Origin: an uncultured Clostridium sp.
GTDB lineage: Bacteria > Bacillota > Clostridia > TANB77 > CAG-508
DNA: 10,643 bases
NCBI GenBank assembly: GCA_947568605.1
Contig: CANOPV010000016.1
Location: 1-10,643 of the forward strand
Direction: 5' to 3'
Shown here: positions 3,766 to 10,643 of the stretch, piece after piece
Layout of the letters: each line of letters opens with the position of its first letter
Numbering within the stretch: position 1 is the stretch's first letter
Program-made: the position numbers and the translations under genes
Notes under the pieces: generated by a model
The model's database searches: none
Told to the model about the DNA's origin: nothing
Seen by the model: only the letters and a program-made list of their open reading frames with translations

Positions 3766-6474
3766 TTATTTTGCTTCATACCAATTAATTCCTTCTTCTA
3801 TTTCCACTTTTAATGGAATACTAAATTTTACTACATTTTCCATTGTATCTCTTAATATAGTTTTTACTTCATCTTTTTCATTTTCTAATGTTTCAATTAC
3901 AAGTTCATCGTGAACTTGTAAAACTAATTTTGATTTTAAATTTTTTTCTTTTAATTTTTTATATACTTCTATCATAGCCATTTTCATAATATCTGCTGCT
4001 GTTCCTTGAATAGGAGTATTCATAGCGGCTCTGTTTCCAAATTGTCTAATCATATAATTTTTAGATTCTATTTCTGGAATATATCTTCTTCTATGAAATA
4101 ATGTTTCTACATACCCATTTTCTTTTGCAGATTTTGGGATTTCTTCCATAAATGTATGAATTCCATTATATTTTTCAAGATACTGGTCTATATATGTTTT
4201 TGCTAATTTTCTTGAAATTCCAAGTTGTTCTGCAAGCCCGAAATCGCTTATTCCATATACAATTCCAAAATTTACTGCTTTTGCTTGACTTCTTTGTTCT
4301 TTTGTAACTTCTTCTAATGGAATATTAAATACTTTTGAAGCAGCCTGTGAATGTATATCTTCATCATTATTAAATGCTTCTATCATATTTTCATCTTGTG
4401 AAATATGTGCAAGTACTCTTAATTCTATTTGTGAATAATCTGCATCAATGAAAATTCCATTTTCTGCTTTAAATACTTTTCTTAATTGTTTTCCTAAGTC
4501 TAATTTTGTAGGTATATTTTGTAAATTTGGTTCTGTACTACTAATTCTACCAGTTGCAGTAACTGTTTGATGAAAATATGAATGAATTCTATTTGTTTTT
4601 TCATTTATATATGGTAATAGTCCTTCAACATAAGTTGAATGTAATTTTGCTAATTGTCTATATTCTAATATTTTTTCTATAACAGGATGATGTTTTCTTA
4701 ATTTTTCTAATACATCAACATCTGTTGAATAACCGCTTTTTGTTTTTTTATATACTGGTAATTGTAATTTTTCAAATAATATATTTCCTAATTGCTTTGT
4801 TGAATTAATATTAAATGTTTCTCCACACATTTCATATATCTCATTTGTGATAATATTCATTTTTCCAAGTATATTTTTTCCAAATTCTATTAATTCTTCT
4901 TTATTTATATACATACCATTCCATTGCATATCTGCTAATACTTCCAATGTTGGCATTTCTATATTTTCAAATAATTCAAATTGATTTGTTTCTTTCAATT
5001 TTTCTAATGTAGCAGTATATAATTTATCTATACAATATGCATAAATACAGTTTAATTCTTTATCATTATTAATATTGGTTTCAAATAAATTTAATTGATT
5101 AGTTTCTTCTACTTTTTTTCCAAAACTTTCAAGATATTCATTTATATCTAAATCTATATATCTTAAACTTAATTCTTCTAATGTATATTTAGAAGAATTA
5201 GAATTAAGAATATATCCTGCAATTTCTACATCGAATTTTAAGTTTGTTAAATTAATTCCTAACTGTTTTAATAAAATGTAATCTATTTTTTGCTTATACC
5301 CTATTTTTTCTATATTACTGTTTTCAAATATTTCTTTTAAGTATTTTATAAATTCTTCTTTTAATTTAATATAATATACATTATTTTCTATACAAACACT
5401 AATATTTGTAATTTTTCTTTTTATAATTAATATATTATTATTACTTACTTCTGTTTCCAAATAATATATAATTTTTTTATTTTGTTCTATTTGTTCTTTT
5501 AATTTTATTAAATCTTGTTCATTATTTATTTCATTTACATTATATAGTTTTTCTAATTTTTTAACTTCTTTTTGTTCTTCTTCTAAATTAAATCTTTCTA
5601 TAAATCTATTAAAATTTAATCTTTTAAAAATTTCTAATACTTTTTGATTTTTCCATTCTCCTAATTTAAATTCTTCTAGTTTTTCTTGTATTGGTACTTT
5701 AACATTAATTGTACCTAATGTTCTTGATAAAAATGCTAATTCTTTATTTTCAATTATCTTATCTTTTAATTTTCCTTTTATTGTTTCAGCAGTACCCTTT
5801 TCTATTTTTTCATATATTTTATCAATAGTTTTATATTCTTTTATTAAAGTTAAAGCGGTTTTTTCTCCAACTCCTGGAATTCCTGGAATATTATCTGATG
5901 TATCTCCCATAAGTCCTTTAACCTCTATTAATTGTTTTGGTTCTAACCCATATATTTCTAATACTTTATTTTTATCAAAATCGTCTTCTTCTGTTTTCCC
6001 CGCTTTTGTTCTTGGTATTCTTATTGTTATATTATCTGTTGCTAATTGGAAAGTGTCTCTATCTCCTGAAAGTATTGTAACTTTTAAACCTTTTTTTTCT
6101 CCATATTTTGCAAGTGTTCCTAAAATATCATCTGCTTCATAGCCTTCTTTTTCAATTATTTTTATATTCATTGTATTTAATACTTCTTTTATTATAGGCA
6201 TTTGCATAGCCAGCTCATCTGGCATACCTTTTCTTGTTCCTTTATATTCTTTATATAATAAATGTCTTGCAGTAGGCGCCTTTAAATCAAACGCTACTAC
6301 TAAATATTCTGGTTTTAAATCTTCAATTATTTTAAACATAATTGCAAGAAAACCATATACTGCATTTGTATATGTTCCATCTTTTGTCATAAGCATTTTA
6401 TTGCCCATTATTCCATAAAATGCTCTATTTAATATGCTGTTTCCATCTATTAAAACTAATCTTTCCAATTTCAT
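3766..6474 (-). CDS. polA: DNA polymerase I with active-looking 5' nuclease and degenerate proofreading domain
   Basis: The 902-residue protein fills gaps and removes RNA primers during replication and repair. The 5'-nuclease domain (about 1-295) keeps its metal ligands: Asp10, Asp63, the EADD cluster (113-116), SGDRD (136-140) and GDTSDNIPG (190-198). The central domain (about 330-500) matches a 3'-5' exonuclease fold but is degenerate. The E. coli D355/E357 pair reads E340/E342, D424 may be kept as Asp398, and the YxxxD motif reads YAYCI (478-482), so proofreading is probably lost, as in many Gram-positive Pol I enzymes. The polymerase domain (about 505-902) is complete: DYSQIELR (Asp679), motif B with Arg728, Lys732, Phe736 and Tyr740, and motif C VHDELV (Asp856). 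The start overlaps the preceding gene's exit as TAAGGAGAGATG, so translation is probably coupled. The spacing of only 2-4 bases is unusually short, but no other start fits the family's opening LVLIDGNS. Confidence 0.97.
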   Translation of the reverse strand: MKLERLVLIDGNSILNRAFYGIMGNKMLMTKDGTYTNAVYGFLAIMFKIIEDLKPEYLVVAFDLKAPTARHLLYKEYKGTRKGMPDELAMQMPIIKEVLNTMNIKIIEKEGYEADDILGTLAKYGEKKGLKVTILSGDRDTFQLATDNITIRIPRTKAGKTEEDDFDKNKVLEIYGLEPKQLIEVKGLMGDTSDNIPGIPGVGEKTALTLIKEYKTIDKIYEKIEKGTAETIKGKLKDKIIENKELAFLSRTLGTINVKVPIQEKLEEFKLGEWKNQKVLEIFKRLNFNRFIERFNLEEEQKEVKKLEKLYNVNEINNEQDLIKLKEQIEQNKKIIYYLETEVSNNNILIIKRKITNISVCIENNVYYIKLKEEFIKYLKEIFENSNIEKIGYKQKIDYILLKQLGINLTNLKFDVEIAGYILNSNSSKYTLEELSLRYIDLDINEYLESFGKKVEETNQLNLFETNINNDKELNCIYAYCIDKLYTATLEKLKETNQFELFENIEMPTLEVLADMQWNGMYINKEELIEFGKNILGKMNIITNEIYEMCGETFNINSTKQLGNILFEKLQLPVYKKTKSGYSTDVDVLEKLRKHHPVIEKILEYRQLAKLHSTYVEGLLPYINEKTNRIHSYFHQTVTATGRISSTEPNLQNIPTKLDLGKQLRKVFKAENGIFIDADYSQIELRVLAHISQDENMIEAFNNDEDIHSQAASKVFNIPLEEVTKEQRSQAKAVNFGIVYGISDFGLAEQLGISRKLAKTYIDQYLEKYNGIHTFMEEIPKSAKENGYVETLFHRRRYIPEIESKNYMIRQFGNRAAMNTPIQGTAADIMKMAMIEVYKKLKEKNLKSKLVLQVHDELVIETLENEKDEVKTILRDTMENVVKFSIPLKVEIEEGINWYEAK

Positions 6475-6480
6475 CTCTCC

Positions 6481-8079
6481 TTATTTTAATAAAAATATCC
6501 CCCATCCATTAATTATATATCCTCCTGCATATTCACATTGAGAAAATAATTGTGTATTTGAAAATTCAGTTAAATACTTATCTGATACTTTATATTTTGC
6601 TATCACTATTATACCATTTGATAAATCTTTATCTTTTAATATATCTAAAATCTTTTCAGAACTTACTTCATCATCTGGTAAAATATATGTTTCATTGGAA
6701 TACATTAATATATTATATATAGACATTATTTGATTATATTTAGCAGAAACATCAGGATATACATAAATAATTGGTCTATTATTCAGAATATCAGATTCTA
6801 TTATTTCATTATACTCGTGATATGTATATGTATTATTAGGTAATTTAGGAATTGTTGTTAAACTAAAAGTAATTATTAAAATTAATATAGTATAAAATGT
6901 AATTTTTTGTGATACTATATCTTCTAATATAATTTTTAATAAATATAATAATGAACAATATATTAATGGCAGTATTGGCATAATATATCTAAAATCAGCA
7001 TAAGGTGATATTAACATTATAATAAATAAGTATATAATCATTGGAATAGTTATATATTTAATAGATTTATTTTTAGTTTTTTCTAAATTACTTTGTTTTT
7101 TTAATATTATCTTTTTTATTAATACTAATATTATTAATATTAGTATTACGGCTATTAATATATTTATTTTACCATTAAAAGATTCAGAGTTTATAACTTT
7201 TATATTTAACTTTAACGATGATGTAAAATATATTGAAAATAGTTTAGATGCATTAAAAAATGTTTCTTGTCCTCTATATCCGAAAAATATATGCATTATA
7301 CTGTATGGCCATATAATAAGTGTTGTTAATACAGAAAATACTAATGTTATTGTATACTTAAATATATTTTCATATTGTTTATTTTTAATGTATTTTAAAA
7401 TATACATTATATATAATATTACAGCAATTATTGAATAATAATAATGTGTTAAAAAGCCTATTATTATCATAAAATAAAGTGGAATTAAGTCTTTTTTTAT
7501 TTCAAAATTTTCTTTATCTTTTTTCTTTAAATGCCAATACACTAACAACAAACATTCAAGTATAAATAACTGATACATTCTTACAAACATTACAGTTTCT
7601 ATACTTCCAATTGAAAATCCATTTAACAAGCACAATAATAGAGCATAGCAATTATTACCAAATACATTTTTTCCTATTAAATATAACATTATACTTGAAA
7701 AAATAAAAAATATAATGTTTAAAATTGTTCCTGGCCATATAGAAAAATTGTTCATATTGAACATACACGCTATTCTTAAAAATAAATACCAAATTGGTGG
7801 ATGTACATCTTCTATTTGATTTTTATATATTGCACTAAAATTCCATTTATTTTCATTAGTTATAGTTAGATAGTCTTTAAAATAATCTGATGTATGCCAA
7901 TTATTTTTAAAATCTTCATTTTCAAATATAAATGCTCTTTTATATTGCATAAGTCCGTGTGAATAAAATTCGTCTATATGGTAAAATTTTCTTTTACTTG
8001 TAGCATATATAATTGCAATTATTTGTAAAATTAATATAATAATTAATATTATTTTATCATATTTTTTTATTAATTCCAT
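6481..8079 (-). CDS. Multi-pass GT-C glycosyltransferase, ArnT/PMT (GT39-like) type
   Basis: The 532-residue protein is strongly hydrophobic with roughly ten membrane segments, starting with one at about 9-26. The first extracytoplasmic loop holds HIDEFYSHGL (residues 34-43), with the Asp-Glu pair typical of GT-C active sites. A second acidic site, EDVHPPIWYLFLR (90-102), matches the DVHPPxYY signature of bacterial PMT/ArnT-like enzymes. Late in the protein, SPYADFRYIMPILPLIY is another common clostridial GT-C block before the last membrane segments. A soluble C-terminal domain of roughly 120 residues follows. Such enzymes move a sugar from a polyprenyl-phosphate donor to a lipid, glycan or protein on the outer face of the membrane; donor and acceptor cannot be told here. 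The start ATG lies one codon after the stop of the upstream glycosyltransferase, in the same frame and without a good ribosome binding site, suggesting reinitiation. The stop overlaps the polA ribosome binding site. Confidence 0.82.
   Translation of the reverse strand: MELIKKYDKIILIIILILQIIAIIYATSKRKFYHIDEFYSHGLMQYKRAFIFENEDFKNNWHTSDYFKDYLTITNENKWNFSAIYKNQIEDVHPPIWYLFLRIACMFNMNNFSIWPGTILNIIFFIFSSIMLYLIGKNVFGNNCYALLLCLLNGFSIGSIETVMFVRMYQLFILECLLLVYWHLKKKDKENFEIKKDLIPLYFMIIIGFLTHYYYSIIAVILYIMYILKYIKNKQYENIFKYTITLVFSVLTTLIIWPYSIMHIFFGYRGQETFFNASKLFSIYFTSSLKLNIKVINSESFNGKINILIAVILILIILVLIKKIILKKQSNLEKTKNKSIKYITIPMIIYLFIIMLISPYADFRYIMPILPLIYCSLLYLLKIILEDIVSQKITFYTILILIITFSLTTIPKLPNNTYTYHEYNEIIESDILNNRPIIYVYPDVSAKYNQIMSIYNILMYSNETYILPDDEVSSEKILDILKDKDLSNGIIVIAKYKVSDKYLTEFSNTQLFSQCEYAGGYIINGWGIFLLK
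7120..7148. repeat. 29-bp palindrome inside the GT39-like gene
   Basis: TAATACTAATATTA (7120-7133) and its exact reverse complement (7135-7148) flank a single T. It lies in codons for an Ile/Leu-rich membrane segment. It is most simply explained by ATA/TTA/ATT codon runs, but the 14-bp arms are perfect. Confidence 0.6.
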
Positions 8080-8082
8080 ATA

Positions 8083-9519
8083 TTATTCCATATTTTCATC
8101 TATTTTAATTTCTACAAATTTGTTTGTTTTTAATAAATTTAATATTATCCATAGTGTAATCATTATTCCAAAAAAGTAATGCCCATATATATACCCTTCT
8201 CCTAGTACAAAAAATATTGTACACGCTAATTCAGAAGCAATAGTTAAATTTATTGTTGATTTTATATTTTTTTTATTTTGATACATTAATAATGGTATTA
8301 ACCACATTATATACCATACTTGAAAATTTGTTATTACAATTAATAAAAATGTTAATATTGCTGTATATGCTATTCTAGAACTATTTTTTAATGTAACATT
8401 TTTCTTAAATAGATGAATTATTATTTCTATTAAATAAAATGATATAAAAATAGCAATAAATATTGTTGTTGCTTTTGATGCAATGTTAGGATTAATTATT
8501 AAATATATGCTTAATGTTAATGATTTTGCAAATTTTTGTTGTTGTGTAAAAATTCCTTGTATAACTTGTAAATCTTTTGCATATAGTAAATATGTTACTA
8601 TTATTGTTAATAAAAATATTATGCTTAACCCTATTGCGTACATAATTCGTTTTAATGGCTTTTCTTTTCTAAAATAGTATATAACTACAAATGGTACAAT
8701 TAATATTGCTACATATTTTACTGCTGTTGCGATTGCTAATACAATTATACTCAAAATTATATTTTTCTTTTTTATTACTATATATAATGCTAAAAATATT
8801 AAGAATATTAAAAGCATATCATTATGAACATTTGTAAGTCCTTCAAATAATATTAATGGATTTAATGCGTATATTAGTGTAAATAGTCTTTTATTAGATA
8901 ATTTTTTTATTAGTATACAATTTAATAAATGCAAACATAAATTAAATATTTTAAATATTATTAATGCTAATGGTAAACTTCCAAATGATAATGTTGTTAA
9001 TAATTTACAAATTAAAGGCCATATAGGTCCATATACAATTTTTTGCCCTTGCCATACTTTTGGAATTTTGTTTAATATCTCATCATCATTTATATCGTTT
9101 TCTTGTTTTAATTCGTATACAGATGTATAATATGGGTTTATTTTATATTTTGCTTCACTCCAACCTGTTGAAATATAATAAAATATATCTGTACTTGTCA
9201 TAGGTAAAATTAATGTAAATAATGCTGATATTATTATAATATATTTAATAATTTCTTTACTGTTTTTAAATATTTTTTTGTAATTTTTTATAATAATAAT
9301 ATACAATATACATATTAAACTAAAAATGCCGAAAAATATTATTCCATCTAAAATTGGGTTTATATTTAATAAAAGAAAGTAGTTATAATTACAGTAGAAT
9401 TCTAATATACTATGTCCTGTTATTATATATATAATTGATGGAATGGCTAAAATAATAATTGCTATTATTAATAAAATTTTTATCGATTTTTTATTTGTTT
9501 TTATTTCTATTTTTTTCAT
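8083..9519 (-). CDS. Multi-pass GT-C mannosyltransferase-like protein, MptA/MptB (GT87-like) type
   Basis: This 478-residue membrane protein has roughly ten to twelve membrane segments. Three blocks resemble polyprenyl-phosphate-mannose-dependent transferases of the MptA/MptB and DUF2029 (GT87) kind. STDIFYYISTGWSEAKYKINPY (residues 109-130) carries the expected catalytic Asp111 in the first outside loop. IVYGPIWPLI (161-170) matches the YGP motif. ALNPLILFEGLTNVHNDMLL (218-237) matches the NPxxLxExxxNxHND block. The sugar and acceptor are not known; by family, a lipid-linked hexose donor used outside the membrane is expected. The ribosome binding site is moderate (AAGGAAAA, about 5 bases before the ATG). 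The next gene starts one codon after this stop in the same frame, so the two transferases very likely act in one pathway for a surface glycan or glycolipid. Confidence 0.82.
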   Translation of the reverse strand: MKKIEIKTNKKSIKILLIIAIIILAIPSIIYIITGHSILEFYCNYNYFLLLNINPILDGIIFFGIFSLICILYIIIIKNYKKIFKNSKEIIKYIIIISALFTLILPMTSTDIFYYISTGWSEAKYKINPYYTSVYELKQENDINDDEILNKIPKVWQGQKIVYGPIWPLICKLLTTLSFGSLPLALIIFKIFNLCLHLLNCILIKKLSNKRLFTLIYALNPLILFEGLTNVHNDMLLIFLIFLALYIVIKKKNIILSIIVLAIATAVKYVAILIVPFVVIYYFRKEKPLKRIMYAIGLSIIFLLTIIVTYLLYAKDLQVIQGIFTQQQKFAKSLTLSIYLIINPNIASKATTIFIAIFISFYLIEIIIHLFKKNVTLKNSSRIAYTAILTFLLIVITNFQVWYIMWLIPLLMYQNKKNIKSTINLTIASELACTIFFVLGEGYIYGHYFFGIMITLWIILNLLKTNKFVEIKIDENME

Positions 9520-9561
9520 ATTTTTTCCTTTTATTTTTTATTTATAAATACTATATCATAC

Positions 9562-9786
9562 TTAATACATTTTTTCTACAAATCTAATATATTTTTTATA
9601 TAAGTAATCACATTGTTTTTCTGTAATATCTCAATCTACAAAAGCAGAATTTACAGAACCTTGTAATTCATTTATTAAGCAATCTAAATAACTCACTTTA
9701 TTTTTTATACCTTCTTTTAATCTTTTTAAATCTTCATCTAAATACTTTGGTAAACATTTTTCTAAAATCTCTTCATTATAATTCAT
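9562..9786 (-). pseudogene. Small helical protein gene interrupted by an in-frame TGA
   Basis: The ATG at 9784-9786 overlaps the TGA stop of the nucleotidase gene (ATGA), and AAGGAG lies 11 bases before it, so this was, or still is, a translated gene. The frame encodes 51 residues (MNYNEEILEKCLPKYL to LQGSVNSAFVD), then TGA at 9631-9633, then 22 codons (DITEKQCDYLYKKYIRFVEKMY) to TAA at 9562-9564. The part after the TGA continues the amphipathic, Lys/Glu/Tyr-rich character, and the join VD-stop-DIT would read naturally as VDG(D/E)IT if the stop were a GGA codon, a single-base change. I recall small clostridial proteins with a similar INxAFVDGEIT...YLxxKYL ending but no function for them. The 51-residue form may still be made. 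It could be a helper or regulator of the nucleotidase by position only. Confidence 0.6.
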
Positions 9787-10367
9787 TTTGTTTCTAACTC
9801 CTTAATATATCTATATATTTCTCCCCAATTATACAATACTTTAATATAATCATTTTCTTCTAAATTATATGATGGTGCGTCTTTTAAATATATTGTTTTT
9901 ATTTTTTTATTAGCAATACTTTTGCATTTTTGGTAAAAATCATCAATCATAATATCAATATTCTCTTTAATGCAGACTTCATCTTTATTTTCTGTTGACC
10001 AATAATATTTATCAAATATATACATTTCATTTTGTTTTAGTATTTCTTCTGTAATTTTTATCATTTCTTTATTTATACCACCTCTTGCTGTTATCACTAT
10101 TAAAGTATGTCCTTCTTCTTTTAATAATTTTAATATTCTTTTTACTCCTGGCATAAAATTTGATTCTACTATAATTTGTTTATGATATTTTTTAAGAAAT
10201 CCTTCTATTTCTTCTTTTGACCAATTAAATCTATCTTGAAATTTCAATTCTTGATTATTTATTTTACTATTTTGTTTTAAATCTAACATATCATATAACT
10301 CTGAATATACTCTAAATTCTTTTTCAGAATCAAATATTACACCATCTAAATCAATACCTATTCTCAT
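9783..10367 (-). CDS. HAD-superfamily 5'-nucleotidase, NT5C type
   Basis: The 194-residue cytoplasmic protein resembles the 5'(3')-deoxyribonucleotidase/NT5C family, which removes phosphate from (deoxy)nucleoside monophosphates. Motif I is at the very start, GIDLDGVIFD (residues 4-13), with nucleophile Asp6 and acid/base Asp8. Motif II is VITARGG (91-97, Thr93). A lysine for motif III is available at 128 or 134. Motif IV is IMIDD (139-143). The region between motifs I and II is the small helical cap typical of this subgroup. The length is normal and the catalytic set complete, so activity is likely; the substrate is inferred. The start is set by motif I; AAAAGGAG stands 13 bases before it, rather far. 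It begins 27 bases after the RhuM-like gene and its TGA stop overlaps the ATG of the small broken ORF, so the three genes form one unit. Confidence 0.85.
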   Translation of the reverse strand: MRIGIDLDGVIFDSEKEFRVYSELYDMLDLKQNSKINNQELKFQDRFNWSKEEIEGFLKKYHKQIIVESNFMPGVKRILKLLKEEGHTLIVITARGGINKEMIKITEEILKQNEMYIFDKYYWSTENKDEVCIKENIDIMIDDFYQKCKSIANKKIKTIYLKDAPSYNLEENDYIKVLYNWGEIYRYIKELETK

Positions 10368-10394
10368 ATTTAATAATTTTCTCCTTTTACTCCT

Positions 10395-10643
10395 TTATTT
10401 TAAATACTTGTAATTTTTTATGTCTTCTCCCAAAATTTCTAGATAATCTTTTTCTGCTTGTGTTAAATGAGATTCCATATATTTATCATATTCTTGGTGT
10501 GCTTTTTCTAATGCTTTTTCGTGAGATATTGTTCCTGACCCATTTAAAATGTCTTTATGTGTCATTGTTAAAAATCCATCTAATTCTTTTATCCAATCTT
10601 TCATTGTCATCGGATGCATATTTAATGCATTAATTTCTGCAAC
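10395..10643 (-). CDS. RhuM-family protein, C-terminal part (gene continues past the right edge)
   Basis: The frame is open from the window edge (10643) to TAA at 10395-10397, giving 82 residues. An internal ATG at 10617-10619 is not the likely start: VAEINALN in front of it is in frame and fits the family, in which this region follows an EFxA-type helix. The text HPMTMKDWIKELDGFLTMTHKDIL, then GTISHEKALEKAHQEYDKY and a final YLEIL, matches the end of RhuM-type 'virulence' proteins (about 330 residues in full). About 250 residues should therefore lie outside the window. RhuM was named from a Salmonella pathogenicity island; its biochemical role is not settled, and relatives are often carried on accessory DNA. 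It is the first visible gene of the minus-strand run, 27 bases before the nucleotidase gene. Confidence 0.8.
   Translation of the reverse strand, partial: VAEINALNMHPMTMKDWIKELDGFLTMTHKDILNGSGTISHEKALEKAHQEYDKYMESHLTQAEKDYLEILGEDIKNYKYLK

Noticed and set aside
8483..8677. Plus-strand 64-codon frame opposite the GT87-like gene
   Set aside because: No ribosome binding site or promoter, and it lies inside a well-supported gene on the other strand.
9562..9786. TGA read as glycine (alternative genetic code) or selenocysteine
   Set aside because: TGA ends the neighbouring nucleotidase gene with an ATGA overlap, the other genes contain no internal TGA, and no SECIS-type structure is evident. A nonsense mutation or true short protein is simpler.

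Overview
The window looks like a chromosomal segment of a very AT-rich, spore-forming Clostridia-type Firmicute, most likely an uncultured gut lineage. The evidence is an alpha/beta-type small acid-soluble spore protein, strong AGGAGG-type ribosome binding sites, heavy use of ATA/TTA/AAA codons, a DNA polymerase I with a decayed proofreading domain, and a GC-richer palindromic repeat of a style I associate with gut Clostridia. TAA is the usual stop. TGA also ends a gene here, so the standard bacterial code applies.

Left part (1-1110). The 5' end of a secreted, proline-rich protein gene runs off the left edge on the minus strand, with its own promoter. Next comes a minus-strand spore protein gene with a strong terminator and a possible sigma-G promoter. 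The stretch between the spore protein gene and the next gene (570-1110) is not empty. It holds divergent promoters and, at 842-982, the remnant of a Cof-type HAD phosphatase gene: start and end are joined by a large internal deletion, and a stop interrupts the frame.

Middle (1111-2152). A single plus-strand gene encodes a membrane-anchored SAF-domain protein resembling CpaB/RcpC of Tad/Flp pili, without other pilus genes beside it. It converges on galE. The gap between them is filled by a small inverted repeat and a 105-bp, four-hairpin element with 10-bp terminal inverted repeats.

Right part (2153-10643). All genes are on the minus strand and tightly packed, so this is probably one or two operons. 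In transcription order: a RhuM-family gene (C-terminal end only), an NT5C-type HAD 5'-nucleotidase, a small ORF overlapping it by ATGA and broken by an in-frame TGA, two multi-pass GT-C glycosyltransferases, polA, a membrane-anchored lytic transglycosylase, and galE. The theme is mixed: cell-surface glycan assembly (two lipid-linked-sugar-dependent transferases and a sugar epimerase), wall remodelling, DNA repair/replication and nucleotide metabolism. I found no tRNA, rRNA, CRISPR array, transposase or clear riboswitch. I did not find a convincing new multi-gene system. The most interesting items are the two gene relics, the four-hairpin repeat, the unusual operon grouping and several translation-coupling junctions.
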